IMG/VR virus record: IMGVR_UViG_3300042373_001113
Location: 1-43,559 of that record
Source: a virus
Length of the DNA: 43,559 nucleotides
Strand: one strand, 5' to 3'
This document shows, one piece after another, positions 1 to 6,768 of the stretch. Below the pieces are notes generated by a model that was not told the DNA's origin, did no database searches, and saw only the letters and a list, made by a program, of their open reading frames with translations. Both the position numbers and the translations under genes were made by a program. The stretch's first letter is position 1. Each line of letters opens with the position of its first letter.

Positions 1-107
1 CGCTCGACTGCGCGGGCAAGGTCTCGGTCCGTGTTGCCACCGTAGCCTGCACCTAGCAGTCGCATTCCAATCGCGTCAATCTCGTCGTCGGTCAGGATCT
101 CATCCAT
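1..107 (-). CDS. Small early protein, 3' end outside window
   Basis: The frame opens at ATG 107 behind an AAGGGCA ribosome site and runs off the left edge, so only about 35 residues are visible. They begin MDEILTDDEID. The N-terminus resembles the protein at 42203-42607 (MSEILSDDDH), and both contain a later R.VER segment, so I infer that the two are homologues in parallel accessory modules. The start overlaps the stop of the zinc-ribbon gene upstream. Function is unknown; it is one of the small leftward accessory genes. Confidence 0.55.
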   Translation of the reverse strand, partial: MDEILTDDEIDAIGMRLLGAGYGGNTDRDLARAVE

Positions 108-237
108 TGCCCTTCCCCATTGCAAATGCACACTCAAGGCACACGCTCACCCCGTCGCCTAAGTACCGCTCGCCGCACGACGGGCAAGTCGGTAGCGGTG
201 CAGGCGGTCTCTCAACCCGCTCTCCGGGGAGTCGCAT
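100..237 (-). CDS. 45-aa zinc-ribbon protein
   Basis: A short frame starts at ATG 237 and ends at TGA 102-100, overlapping the next gene's ATG (107). The product is 45 residues with two CxxC knuckles, CPSC and CLEC, about 15 residues apart, which is a typical four-cysteine zinc ribbon. The N-terminus is Pro-rich. Such mini zinc ribbons are common in phage early operons; no specific role can be assigned. Codon use and the coupled overlap support it as real. Confidence 0.6.
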   Translation of the reverse strand: MRLPGERVERPPAPLPTCPSCGERYLGDGVSVCLECAFAMGKGNG

Positions 238-275
238 GAACGCGTTAAACCATTCCTAGATGTGCGGAGGCTCAG

Positions 276-638
276 TCATCGTCTCCTCCCGTCGCGCGAC
301 AACGTGATCGTTCCGTCGCCGCAGCCGTCGCCGTAGCCGTAGCCGTAGCCGTCGCCGTAGCTGTAGCCGTAGCCGTAGCCGTAGCCGTAGCCGTTGCCGT
401 TGCCGTTGCCGTAGCCGTAGCCGTTGCCGTCGCCGTAGCCGTTGCCGTTGCCGTCGCCGTAGCTGTAGCCGTAGCCGTAGCCGTTGCCGTTGCCGTTGCC
501 GTTGCCGTAGCCTTTGCCGTAGCCGTTGCCGTTGCCGTTGCCGTCGCCGTAGCCGTTGCCGTAGCCGTAGCCGTTGCCGTAGCCGTAGCCGTAGCCGTAG
601 CCGTAGCCGTTGCCGACCGGTCGCATCACTGCATCCAT
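276..638 (-). CDS. Gly-Tyr/Asn/Asp dipeptide-repeat protein
   Basis: The start is ATG 638, which shares its A with the stop codon of the upstream gene (TGATG). The product is about 120 residues. After a short leader (MDAVMRPV) almost the whole protein alternates glycine with Tyr, Asn or Asp (GYGYGNGDG...), ending in a basic tail (SRDGRRR). No enzymatic motif is present. A gene at this position, in frame with its neighbours and without stops, argues for expression, but a low-complexity repeat can also stay open by chance. The opposite strand reads (LR)n/(RQ)n, which I treat as a shadow. It could be a disordered, self-associating or surface-binding protein; that is speculation. Confidence 0.55.
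   Translation of the reverse strand: MDAVMRPVGNGYGYGYGYGYGNGYGYGNGYGDGNGNGNGYGKGYGNGNGNGNGYGYGYSYGDGNGNGYGDGNGYGYGNGNGNGYGYGYGYGYSYGDGYGYGYGDGCGDGTITLSRDGRRR
312..616. repeat. Imperfect hexanucleotide tandem repeat, CCGTNG
   Basis: About 50 consecutive hexamers of the form ccgtag, ccgttg or ccgtcg. Nearly all variation is at one base of the unit, the first base of the TAC/AAC/GAC codon on the minus strand. The fourth option (CAC, His) is not seen. Rare exceptions are AGC (Ser) and one Lys codon. Unit length is a multiple of three, so slippage would change length but not frame. Confidence 0.9.
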
Positions 639-931
639 CACAACCCCCAATTGTCCGCCACCGGGACGCAGAAAATCTCAGCGCCCTCTGGCATGTCGAC
701 GTCAGCGATTGGGCGCAGATCCGCCTTGGCCGTCTCAACCATTTTCGCGAATCCGATGGACTCCCACTTGAAAACATGCAGCGCACGGCTGATGCGGATG
801 CGTCCGTTCTCTCTCGTGACATCGCCTGCAAAAATCCAACCGCGATCCACCACGACTACCGCGCGGGTGCCGGCGGGCTTGACCGAAACAGGAACGTATT
901 CGATGCCATTGATCGTGATCTTGTCGCTCAT
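638..931 (-). CDS. Small conserved-type phage early protein
   Basis: The product is about 97 residues from ATG 931 (MSDKITINGIEYVPV), placed behind a strong GGGAGG ribosome site. An in-frame ATG at 964 would add eleven residues and has its own AAGGAG site at the junction with the upstream gene, so either start is possible. The sequence looks like a small mixed alpha/beta protein; no family is recognised with confidence. It sits in the leftward accessory operon, its stop overlapping the start of the Gly-Tyr repeat gene. Confidence 0.6.
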   Translation of the reverse strand: MSDKITINGIEYVPVSVKPAGTRAVVVVDRGWIFAGDVTRENGRIRISRALHVFKWESIGFAKMVETAKADLRPIADVDMPEGAEIFCVPVADNWGL

Positions 932-953
932 GGTGACCTCCCGAGTCGTTGGG

Positions 954-1190
954 TTAATCGTCATTGCTCTGCTCCTTCGCCCCGAGGGCGGCGTCGATAA
1001 GTTTGATCAGTCGCTCAGACGCATACTCTGTAGAGTCATGCGTTGCCTGTGACTCGGCGTCGAGCGGTGCGTGGCGGCTAATGTCGGCCATCATCATGAC
1101 GTCTTGCTCAACGTACCAGCGGGCTATCCACAGCAGCGAGGCCAGCGCGTCCCGCTCCCGCTCGGCTTTCTCCAGTCGGTCGTCAGCCAT
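954..1190 (-). CDS. Small accessory protein with RLE..RERDAL coiled segment
   Basis: 78 residues from ATG 1190. It begins MADDRLEKAERERDAL, a helical charged segment also found in the genes at 1183-1530 and 42744-43190, and ends AKEQSNDD. The last codons carry the AAGGAG ribosome site for the following gene. A membrane location is not indicated. Function is unknown; it is probably part of a family of small Ea22-like accessory proteins. Confidence 0.6.
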   Translation of the reverse strand: MADDRLEKAERERDALASLLWIARWYVEQDVMMMADISRHAPLDAESQATHDSTEYASERLIKLIDAALGAKEQSNDD

Positions 1191-1530
1191 TGCTCTGCTC
1201 CTGCGCCGTTATGGCGGCTTCGATGCGTTCCAGCGTGTCCCGGACTTCAGGGGCCATGCGGCTGCCGTAGCCAGCCAGCGTGATTGCGTCACGCGCTTCC
1301 TGTAGCAGCGCGTCCCGCTCCCGCTTGGCCGCTTCCAGCCGGTCGATCAGCCGCGTCACAACGTCGGGCGAGGCGCGCAGCGCATTCCGCTCGGCCGCTC
1401 CCCGTCGCTCCATCAGCGCCAAGCACTCATCCGCGTGGATCGTGTGTATCCACTGCCCGCGCATCCGCGAGATCAGCCCCTCGGCAAATTCCAGCCGGTC
1501 GAGCAGCACCTTGATGTCGTCGTCGATCAT
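1183..1530 (-). CDS. Accessory early protein, coiled-coil type
   Basis: 115 residues from ATG 1530. It shares with its neighbours an RLEAAKRERDAL segment near residues 65-80 and a C-terminal QEQSNG that overlaps the next start by 8 bases. The N-terminal part (MIDDDIKVLLDRLEFAEGL) is also predicted helical. No enzymatic motif is visible. The start overlaps the stop of the 56-aa gene upstream (ATGA). Confidence 0.6.
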   Translation of the reverse strand: MIDDDIKVLLDRLEFAEGLISRMRGQWIHTIHADECLALMERRGAAERNALRASPDVVTRLIDRLEAAKRERDALLQEARDAITLAGYGSRMAPEVRDTLERIEAAITAQEQSNG

Positions 1531-1697
1531 GCTGCCTCCCTCTGCGCGTCTAGCGCGTCCTCGACCAGCGCCAGCGCGTCATCCCACTCCACGTCGGTGA
1601 CCTGCTCGCAGTCGTGCAGCAGGCACCAAGTCGGGTCGCTGCGGCGCATCGCGTCGCACGCGGCGGCGAGGGCGGTGATGAGGTCGAGGGGCTTCAT
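1527..1697 (-). CDS. 56-aa early protein
   Basis: The true start is most likely ATG 1697 (MKPLDLITALAAACDAM), 4-6 bases after a GGGAGG ribosome site; the longer upstream frame is Arg-rich shadow. The short acidic protein contains WCLLHDCE and a VTDVEWDDAL stretch. It is coupled to the HTH gene upstream by ATGA. Function is unknown. Confidence 0.55.
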   Translation of the reverse strand: MKPLDLITALAAACDAMRRSDPTWCLLHDCEQVTDVEWDDALALVEDALDAQREAA

Positions 1698-2068
1698 GCT
1701 GCCTCCCGCACCGGCTCGACGAACCGAGCCGTCACCGCGATCTTTCCCGCGCCAATCGCAACCAAAATCTGCACGCTGTTGGCCGCCTTGAGATACGTCG
1801 CCGCGCGCCCTGCGTAGCGGCCGCCGACGATCTGCACCGCCTGGCCGCGCGTGAGCCCCCATCGCCCGATACGCGGGCGAATCACGACCGCGCAGTCCTG
1901 CAGCGCGGCGGCTAGCTCGCGGCGGCCCTCGACGCCCAGGCGCTTCGACGCGGCGCGGATGTGTTGGTCGATGCAGCTCGGCGTGACGCCGAGTCGGCGG
2001 GCGGCCTCGGCGCGCGTGGTGCCGGCCGCGATGAGCCGCGCGGCTTCGTACTGGCGTGGTGTGAGCAT
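1694..2068 (-). CDS. LuxR/sigma-region-4-like HTH protein, copy 1
   Basis: 124 residues from ATG 2068. The N-terminal 45 residues (MLTPRQYEAARLIAAGTT, then AEAARRLGVT) match the GerE/LuxR-type or sigma-4-type helix-turn-helix: LTxRQ, AxG, then EAARRLGVTPSxIDQHIRAA as the recognition helix region. The C-terminal half (residues 60-120) has a KOW-like beta pattern (GQAVQIVGGRYAGRAATYLK), so the protein may bind nucleic acid twice. It lies just downstream of ninB. A second copy with a nearly identical protein lies at 43187-43559. A DNA-binding early regulator is a reasonable inference. Confidence 0.75.
   Translation of the reverse strand: MLTPRQYEAARLIAAGTTRAEAARRLGVTPSCIDQHIRAASKRLGVEGRRELAAALQDCAVVIRPRIGRWGLTRGQAVQIVGGRYAGRAATYLKAANSVQILVAIGAGKIAVTARFVEPVREAA
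1940..2066. repeat. 127-bp exact direct repeat, left copy
   Basis: Identical base for base to 43433-43559, the last 127 bases of the window. The base just left of it differs (G1939 against A43432). It lies inside the N-terminal coding part of the HTH gene. The exact match ending precisely at the window end suggests an assembly-graph join rather than a biological terminal repeat. Confidence 0.95.
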
Positions 2069-2070
2069 GG

Positions 2071-2469
2071 TCACTGCGGGACTCCTAGTTCGATGCCAAG
2101 CTCGCTCGTGGCGTATGCCTCGATACGATCCATGTAGGCGGTGAAATCGGCCACCGACAGCGTGGTGGTGCTGATCGGCACGCTCGCGCCCGACGGCGTC
2201 TCGCTCCAGCCGATGAAGCGCCCGGCAAACTCGGCGTGCCACACGTCCGCCGTGTACTGCCGACCGCCGACCCACGCCGATGACGAGATGTCGTTCAGCA
2301 GCGCCCAATACCGGCGGTTCTGGTCGCCGCTGCGCTTGGCCTTCGCCTCGCACACCGTGACCGCCAGCGGCCGACCGGCCTGCGCCATCTCAAGCCAGTT
2401 GGCCTTGAGGAACGCCCAGAGCTGGCGGGCCTGCGGGGCCGAGCGGAGGATGAAGACGCGCTGCATCAT
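2071..2469 (-). CDS. ninB: NinB-like recombination mediator
   Basis: 132 residues from ATG 2469 (TGATG overlap with erf); GTG 2472 or ATG 2466 are alternative starts. The segment KAKRSGDQNRRYWALL, followed by a WHAEFAGRFIG block and a C-terminal YMDRIEAYATSELGI, is the hallmark of the lambda NinB (Orf) family. These proteins bind single-stranded DNA/SSB and substitute for RecFOR in phage recombination. Its position directly after an Erf-type annealing gene fits a recombination module. Function is from family knowledge. Confidence 0.88.
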   Translation of the reverse strand: MMQRVFILRSAPQARQLWAFLKANWLEMAQAGRPLAVTVCEAKAKRSGDQNRRYWALLNDISSSAWVGGRQYTADVWHAEFAGRFIGWSETPSGASVPISTTTLSVADFTAYMDRIEAYATSELGIELGVPQ

Positions 2470-3143
2470 CACGCGATGGCTTTGGACTTCTCAGTCGCCG
2501 CATACCCCGCGTATTCCTTGATCGCGGCACGCACCGCGCTGTGCTTGGACAGCATGTCCCACAGGATCATCCGGTCCTCGCCCATCACGCGCGACGCAGC
2601 GCGGTGCAGCTCCCAGAACCCGCTTGCGTCGTTCTCGCGCTCCATCTGCGACACGGCGGCGGCATGCGTAGCGATGCAGGCGTCAGCAACCTCGCGGATG
2701 GCCCGATGCTTGTCCGCCTCTGCGTCGGGCTGCTGTGCGCCGTTCTGCCGCGCGCCGTGGGGCTTGCTGGCTGCGTTGCCGTCGTCGTCCTCGGCGGGCA
2801 CGCCGAACGCGGTCATCAGCGAGTACCGACGACAGTACGTCAGCGCGCTGCCGAAGCCCTGCGCGTCATGCTTCGTCGCCGGGACGAACAGTGGCCCGCA
2901 CGGCAGCGACTGGCCGCTCTCGTGGTGGATCACGGTCTCGACGCAGACGCCACCCTCGACGCTGTGCGTGACCTGGCGGAACCACAACCCGTGGTCCGCA
3001 AGCGCCGGCTTGATCGCGTCAACCACCGACGACAGGTCCGCGTACTTGCTGCGGAACGCCGGGTTCGCTTTGCCCTTGATCGCGCCCTCGATCGCCGGGA
3101 ATGCTTTCGCCATCGCCGCGCTGAGTTCCTTGATGCTGTCCAT
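2469..3143 (-). CDS. erf: ERF-family single-strand annealing protein
   Basis: 224 residues from ATG 3143, behind GAGGAAGAGC. The N-terminal 120 residues carry the ERF family signature: MAKAFPAIEGAIKGKANPAF..KYADLSSV, the HHESGQSL block, and the GSALTYCRRYSL motif. This family anneals complementary single strands during recombination and genome circularisation. The C-terminal part (after residue 125) is variable and charged. It is coupled to ninB, giving a compact recombination module. Confidence 0.92.
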   Translation of the reverse strand: MDSIKELSAAMAKAFPAIEGAIKGKANPAFRSKYADLSSVVDAIKPALADHGLWFRQVTHSVEGGVCVETVIHHESGQSLPCGPLFVPATKHDAQGFGSALTYCRRYSLMTAFGVPAEDDDGNAASKPHGARQNGAQQPDAEADKHRAIREVADACIATHAAAVSQMERENDASGFWELHRAASRVMGEDRMILWDMLSKHSAVRAAIKEYAGYAATEKSKAIA

Positions 3144-3204
3144 GCTCTTCCTCGTGTTGTTGGAGTTCTGCCATCACTTCCGCGTGGAACCGCTGCTCGC
3201 TCAT
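3019..3204 (-). CDS. Possible 61-aa overlapping ORF or leader of erf
   Basis: A frame starts at ATG 3204, coupled (TGATG) to the stop of the preceding gene. It begins MSEQRFHAEVMAELQQHEEEH and then runs inside erf in another frame. The first 20 codons have natural composition; the part inside erf is Gly/Gln-rich and looks like shadow. It may be a translated leader that couples erf to the upstream gene, or a small real protein. Confidence 0.3.
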   Translation of the reverse strand: MSEQRFHAEVMAELQQHEEEHGQHQGTQRGDGESIPGDRGRDQGQSEPGVPQQVRGPVVGG

Positions 3205-3449
3205 CAGGCCGCCAGCAGGTTGACGGCCCACCACAGCAGCAGGCCGAACAGCGCCCACACGGCGATGCCGCCCACCACCGCGTTGCGCAGCATCCGCAGC
3301 CCGTCGCCGTCGATGTCGTCGTGCTGCTGGTCCTTCCAGCCCTGTGCGTGTCGGGCGCTGATGCCGCGCGCGACCTGCGGGTCGACCTGCAGCCCGGTGC
3401 GGCGCACGCCCGAGAGCAGGCGGCGGTGACGCATCGATTGCGCGTTCAT
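3204..3449 (-). CDS. Small membrane-anchored early protein
   Basis: 81 residues from ATG 3449 (ATGA overlap with the gene upstream); the longer frame is Arg-rich shadow. The N-terminal two thirds are basic and soluble (QSMRHRRLLSGVRRTG). The C-terminus has one transmembrane helix (VVGGIAVWALFGLLLWWAV), so it is a tail-anchored inner-membrane candidate. Small early membrane proteins in lambdoid operons often act in superinfection exclusion or host takeover; no specific role is shown here. Confidence 0.6.
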   Translation of the reverse strand: MNAQSMRHRRLLSGVRRTGLQVDPQVARGISARHAQGWKDQQHDDIDGDGLRMLRNAVVGGIAVWALFGLLLWWAVNLLAA

Positions 3450-3745
3450 GCCGCCCCCTGCGCGTTGACTGCCGCCGCGATCTCGCTTGCGGCCTGCTCG
3501 GTGGCGAACGTCATCCGCACGCCGTCGCTGTCGCACAGCGCCACGTAGACGCCCTGCGACACGCGGCGCGTCACGCCGTAGCCGGTGACACGCGCGCAAT
3601 CGACGTCGCTGCGCATGATCGGCGTCGGCACCCAGTCGCCGCGCATCTCCGCGCGGTGCTCGGCGCGCTCGCGGCGGATGTTGTCCGCGACGTCCGACGC
3701 ATGCGCCTCGGCGCGCTCCTGCTGCTCGAACGCGGCGCGGCTCAT
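3446..3745 (-). CDS. Early protein of unknown function
   Basis: 99 residues from ATG 3745 (ATGA overlap with the pentapeptide gene). It begins with a charged helix rich in Arg/Glu (AFEQQERAEAHASDVADNI), followed by a beta-rich half (GVYVALCDSDGVRMTFATEQAASEIAAAV) resembling a small modulator fold. No family is recognised. Confidence 0.55.
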   Translation of the reverse strand: MSRAAFEQQERAEAHASDVADNIRRERAEHRAEMRGDWVPTPIMRSDVDCARVTGYGVTRRVSQGVYVALCDSDGVRMTFATEQAASEIAAAVNAQGAA

Positions 3746-4644
3746 GCGGCCTCCGAAACAACGGCAGCCGGAGTCCAGCACTCCGCGTGCATCTCGATCA
3801 GTGCAATCGCTGCGGCGTACTCGCGGGCGTGGATTGACTCGCCGTGCGTCTTGATGACAGCGGCGCGGAACTTGTCCAGCGAGCCGAAGAAGCAACCCGC
3901 GCGCACCCGCACGCCCGCGTCGGTCAGGTACGCAACGACGTACGAGCTGCGCGATCCGATGGGGCCAATTTGAATAATCGGGCGCTTGCCGATCAGCTTG
4001 GCCCCGGCGAGGTTGGCCCCGGCGAGGTTGGCCCCGGCGAGGTTGGCCCCGGCGAGGTCGGCCCCGACGAGGTTGGCCCCGGCGAGGTTGGCCCCGGCGA
4101 GGTCGGCCCCGACGAGGTTGGCCCCGGCGAGGCTGGCCCCGGCGAGGTCGGCCCCGACGAGGTTGGCCCCGGCGAGGCTGGCCCCGGCGAGGTAGGCCCC
4201 GTCGAGCTTGGCCTCGGCGAGGTCGGCCCCGGCGAGGTCGGCATTGGCGAGGTCGGCCCCGCCGAGGTAGGCCCTGGCGAGGTCGGCCCCGGCGAGGTTG
4301 GCCCCGGCGAGGTCGGCCCCGACGAGGTTGGCCCCGGCGAGGTTGGCCCCGGCGAGGTCGGCCCCGACGAGGTTGGCCCCGCCGAGGTAGGCCCTGGCGA
4401 GGTCGGCCCCGGCGAGGTTGGCATTGGCGAGGTCGGCCCCGCCGAGGTAGGCCCTGGCGAGGTCGGCCCCGGCGAGGTTGGCCCCGCCGAGGTTGGCCCC
4501 GGCGAGGTAGGCCCCGTCGAGCTTGGCCCCGGCGAGGTAGGCCCCGTCGGATACCGCCGCCTCCACCACGTCTCGCAGCGACTCACCGTCGCCCGTGTAC
4601 AGCACGGCGCCCGTGTTGCGGTGCTTAATCGTGTGCTCAGCCAT
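3742..4644 (-). CDS. Pentapeptide-repeat protein
   Basis: 300 residues from ATG 4644 (TGATG overlap). After about 32 residues, some 35 uninterrupted pentapeptides of the A(D/N)LxxA type ([20 protein letters not shown]) fill about residues 33-205. They predict a right-handed quadrilateral beta-helix. The C-terminal 90 residues are a separate domain containing [25 protein letters not shown] and an [12 protein letters not shown] helix. That tail is similar to the small domain found after pentapeptide repeats in other phage proteins. Known pentapeptide proteins such as MfpA and Qnr mimic DNA and bind gyrase; whether this one does is untested. The DNA repeat is near-exact, suggesting recent expansion. 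Confidence 0.85.
   Translation of the reverse strand: MAEHTIKHRNTGAVLYTGDGESLRDVVEAAVSDGAYLAGAKLDGAYLAGANLGGANLAGADLARAYLGGADLANANLAGADLARAYLGGANLVGADLAGANLAGANLVGADLAGANLAGADLARAYLGGADLANADLAGADLAEAKLDGAYLAGASLAGANLVGADLAGASLAGANLVGADLAGANLAGANLVGADLAGANLAGANLAGANLAGAKLIGKRPIIQIGPIGSRSSYVVAYLTDAGVRVRAGCFFGSLDKFRAAVIKTHGESIHAREYAAAIALIEMHAECWTPAAVVSEAA
4006..4545. repeat. 15-bp tandem repeats encoding pentapeptides
   Basis: Units of the type ggccccggcgaggtt/gtc repeat about 35 times, with a few recurrent variants (gacgaggtt, gccgaggta, attggcgag). Longer 45-90 bp blocks are also duplicated, for example the block ending in gccgaggtaggccctggcgagg, seen three times. This explains the spurious PGEVG and TSPGP frames in other readings. 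Confidence 0.9.
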
Positions 4645-4733
4645 CAGAACACCCGCCCGGCGATGAGTTGGTACATGAGCGCCGAGCACAGCGCCCACGC
4701 GGTCAGGTACGCGACAATTTTGGCGGCGGTCAT
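4644..4733 (-). CDS. 29-aa membrane peptide
   Basis: ATG 4733 overlaps the upstream stop by ATGA, and the stop overlaps the pentapeptide start by TGATG, so the reading frame is bracketed by coupled neighbours. The peptide is MTAAKIVAYLTAWALCSALM followed by YQLIAGRVF: a single transmembrane helix with a short basic end. Function is unknown. Confidence 0.5.
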   Translation of the reverse strand: MTAAKIVAYLTAWALCSALMYQLIAGRVF

Positions 4734-5083
4734 GCATCGCTCCAGTGCGATTCCGGAAGCGCGCCGCACTCGATCGACGCAGCGTCTGCGGCAAACATGC
4801 GATGCAAGCGGTGGCGCGCGGTGGGCGAGTAGATCGCCTCGGCCAGCGTGCGGGCCGCGTCGCCGCTGGTGTGCATCACCCACTCGACGAGCTCGACGCT
4901 GACGGGCGGGGCGGTCTCACGGCTCCAGTGCGCCGTCATGCACGCCAGCAGCGGGCGCGTCTCAAGGTCCGCGACGATCGCGGTCTCGCGCGTCGCACGC
5001 CAGGCTTGTTGCTTGGCGGTCTTGTCGGCAGCGCGGTCTTCGTACGCTGCGGCTGCGTCGGTCAGGTAGTCCCGGAATCCCAT
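4730..5083 (-). CDS. First gene of leftward early operon
   Basis: 117 residues from ATG 5083, placed 5 bases after GGAGGGC; the frame continues upstream but the ribosome site fixes this start. It begins MGFRDYLTDAAAAYEDRAADK. The middle contains RETAPPVSVELVEWVMHTSGDAARTLAEAI. It is the promoter-proximal gene of the leftward operon, about 40 bases from the -10 of the predicted pL, so it should be the first leftward product after induction. No family is recognised. Confidence 0.65.
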   Translation of the reverse strand: MGFRDYLTDAAAAYEDRAADKTAKQQAWRATRETAIVADLETRPLLACMTAHWSRETAPPVSVELVEWVMHTSGDAARTLAEAIYSPTARHRLHRMFAADAASIECGALPESHWSDA

Positions 5084-5120
5084 GCTGCCCTCCGTCTGCG
5101 TCGGGTGACGCGATGGAGAG

Positions 5121-5161
5121 ACTGTACCCAAAGGTAATGCTCAGTGCAATACCCCAAGGTA
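5121..5161 (-). promoter_or_regulatory. Leftward early promoter with two operators
   Basis: On the minus strand -35 TTGCAC (5149-5144), a 17-base spacer and -10 TACAGT (5126-5121) form a plausible sigma-70 promoter. Operator TACCCAAAGGTA (5125-5136) covers the spacer and the edge of the -10. Operator TACCCCAAGGTA (5150-5161) abuts the -35. The two start points are 25 bases apart, exactly as for two of the sites at the ci-cro region. Repression by the CI-like protein is inferred. Confidence 0.75.
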
Positions 5162-5245
5162 ACGAAACATCGCGACCACCCAAGCGAGGGGGCAACCGGC
5201 GCTTTCGGCTGGTAGAGTCGCGCGATTGTGTTGTTCGGATCGAAC

Positions 5246-5680
5246 ATGAACAGAGCTGCTCTTGCGCGTGCGACCCTGGCCGCGGCCAGCGTGGTCACCG
5301 TCCTAGCCGGGTGCGCCAGCCCGCAAGGCCCGCGTGGGCCGCAGCCGCATGAGGCGAGCGACTACCTCATCTGCGTTTCGCAAATCCGGCCCGGGGTCAG
5401 CGAGAGCGATCGCCTGCGAGGCGCGGAACAGATGCGAGTGCGCAACCTCGATTGCAGGCCGTACGCCGCGAGCATCCTGACCGAGTACAACGCCCAGGCT
5501 GGCGCACAGGCGCAGCGCGACGCCGCAATGACGAACTTCGGCCTGCAGATGCTGCGGCAGGGGCAGGCGCCAATGCCTTCTTTCCCGGCGCCCGCGCCTG
5601 CGTCCGACACGCGGGTCTACAACTTCAACGGCCGCACGATGACCTGCACGACGTCGGCCGGCTACACGAACTGCTACTGA
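5246..5680 (+). CDS. Lipoprotein, possible lysogenic-conversion gene
   Basis: 144 residues from ATG 5246. A signal peptide (MNRAALARATLAAASVVTVLAGC) ends in a clear LAGC lipobox with Cys23, so the mature protein should be lipidated, probably to the outer membrane. The body is hydrophilic with further cysteines (LICVSQ, LDCRPY) and a C-terminus TRVYNFNGRTMTCTTS..TNCY. The gene faces away from the leftward operon and toward ci, on its own strand, together with the next gene. This is the position and orientation of a moron expressed in the lysogen. Function is unknown. Confidence 0.75.
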   Translation: MNRAALARATLAAASVVTVLAGCASPQGPRGPQPHEASDYLICVSQIRPGVSESDRLRGAEQMRVRNLDCRPYAASILTEYNAQAGAQAQRDAAMTNFGLQMLRQGQAPMPSFPAPAPASDTRVYNFNGRTMTCTTSAGYTNCY

Positions 5681-5684
5681 CGCC

Positions 5685-5972
5685 GTGAACGGGAGCGAAG
5701 GGCTGCGTCGCATCGCGGCGGTAATCCGGTGGATCGGGATAGGGTTGGCCGCGGCTTCCCTGTTGTTCGGGCTTGCCATGACTGTGACCGTTCTTGGCGA
5801 CCACTTGTCGTGCGTGCCGACTATTGCCCGCGACGGATCGGTCTTGGAATGTCGAAGCCGGCTAGGCGAGATGGCAGGTGGCGTGGCCGGAGGCCTCGGC
5901 TTCGCCGCGTTCTTCTACATCGGCGCTCGAGTAACCGCCTGGATCATCGAGGGGTTCGCCGCGCCGAAGTAG
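5685..5972 (+). CDS. Two-helix membrane protein, moron partner
   Basis: 95 residues from GTG 5685, 4 bases after the lipoprotein stop. Two hydrophobic helices (about 10-40, IGLAAASLLFGLAMTVTVL, and 65-88, GGVAGGLGFAAFFYIGARV) flank a short loop with two cysteines (LSCVPT, LECRSR). It is convergent with ci. With the preceding lipoprotein it forms a two-gene envelope unit; superinfection exclusion or a host-surface change are possibilities, not demonstrated. Confidence 0.65.
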   Translation: MNGSEGLRRIAAVIRWIGIGLAAASLLFGLAMTVTVLGDHLSCVPTIARDGSVLECRSRLGEMAGGVAGGLGFAAFFYIGARVTAWIIEGFAAPK

Positions 5973-5991
5973 GGCGGGCGAATCCCCTCGG

Positions 5992-6768
5992 CTACAGCAC
6001 CTTCGCCGTCCAGGCCAGCAGCGCGCGGCCGTGCACCTGGTACGCCGCGCGGTCGCCGCGGGCGATTCGCCGATCGCGATACCGCGGGTTGTCGCTGATC
6101 ACCGTCAGCGAGCCATCGTCCTCGCGCTGCAGGCGCTTCACGAGCAGCTCGCCGTCGCGCGAATAGACGTAGACGCCGTCGCGGTCGATCGCTGACACGC
6201 CCGAGTCGACGAGCAGCACGTCGCCGTCCTCGAAGGTGCCCGCCATGCTGTCCCCGTAGGCCGAGAGCAGCTTCAGGTTCTTCAGGCTGGTGAACGTCGT
6301 GCGGATCAGCCGCCGGCGCAGCCCCTCTTTGGACACCCGCACGAGCGTCACCACGTCGCTCGCGCCGTCACTGCCTTCGCCCATCATCGCCCGGACCCCT
6401 TCGTACTGCGGAAGCCACATCTCACCGGGGCGCAGGCTCAGCATCTGAGCTTGGGTGTGGGGCTCGCCCAAGAGGGTCAGGTTGCCGGCTGAGGAAGCGG
6501 TCGTCTTCGCCTGAATGACGGCTGCGGTATGCCCGCTCGAGTCGATCAGCACGACATCGGGCCGATCCAGCCACCCAACCGGCATCTCCGTCTGCTGCTC
6601 AACGAAGCGCGCGAAGTCCTCTCCTATCCGCTTCGTGCCCTTGAGGCAACGCGAAATGTAGTCGGGCTGGCGCTCGATCGCCGTTGCCAGGCCGACCTGC
6701 TTGCCGCCGAACTTTGTGTCGATCAGTTCGCGCAGGCGGGCGCGTCTGGTTTCGTAGATATCCACCAC
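5992..6768 (-). CDS. CI-like repressor, S24 self-cleaving type
   Basis: 258 residues from GTG 6768; GTG 6765 is an alternative. N-terminal helix-turn-helix at about residues 22-55 (KQVGLATAIERQPDYISRCLKG). The C-terminal S24/LexA-like domain has YGDSMAGTFEDGD with nucleophile Ser174 and the general-base Lys211 in ELLVKRLQ. This is the classic prophage repressor that keeps the lytic promoters off and cleaves itself with RecA after DNA damage. It faces a cro-like gene across an operator cluster. Operators at both the leftward promoter and this site support its role. Confidence 0.92.
   Translation of the reverse strand: MVDIYETRRARLRELIDTKFGGKQVGLATAIERQPDYISRCLKGTKRIGEDFARFVEQQTEMPVGWLDRPDVVLIDSSGHTAAVIQAKTTASSAGNLTLLGEPHTQAQMLSLRPGEMWLPQYEGVRAMMGEGSDGASDVVTLVRVSKEGLRRRLIRTTFTSLKNLKLLSAYGDSMAGTFEDGDVLLVDSGVSAIDRDGVYVYSRDGELLVKRLQREDDGSLTVISDNPRYRDRRIARGDRAAYQVHGRALLAWTAKVL

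Noticed and set aside
312-616. CRISPR array
   Set aside because: The repeats are 6 bp and contiguous with no spacers.
256-831. Plus-strand RLRLRQR frame as an arginine-rich protein
   Set aside because: It is the shadow of the CCGTNG repeat; the minus frame is coupled to its neighbours and fits operon direction.
3844-4902. Plus-strand [10 protein letters not shown] and minus TSPGP frames over the pentapeptide repeat
   Set aside because: They arise from the 15-bp DNA repeat, which stays open in several frames; only the minus A(D/N)LxxA frame gives a known fold and sensible ends.
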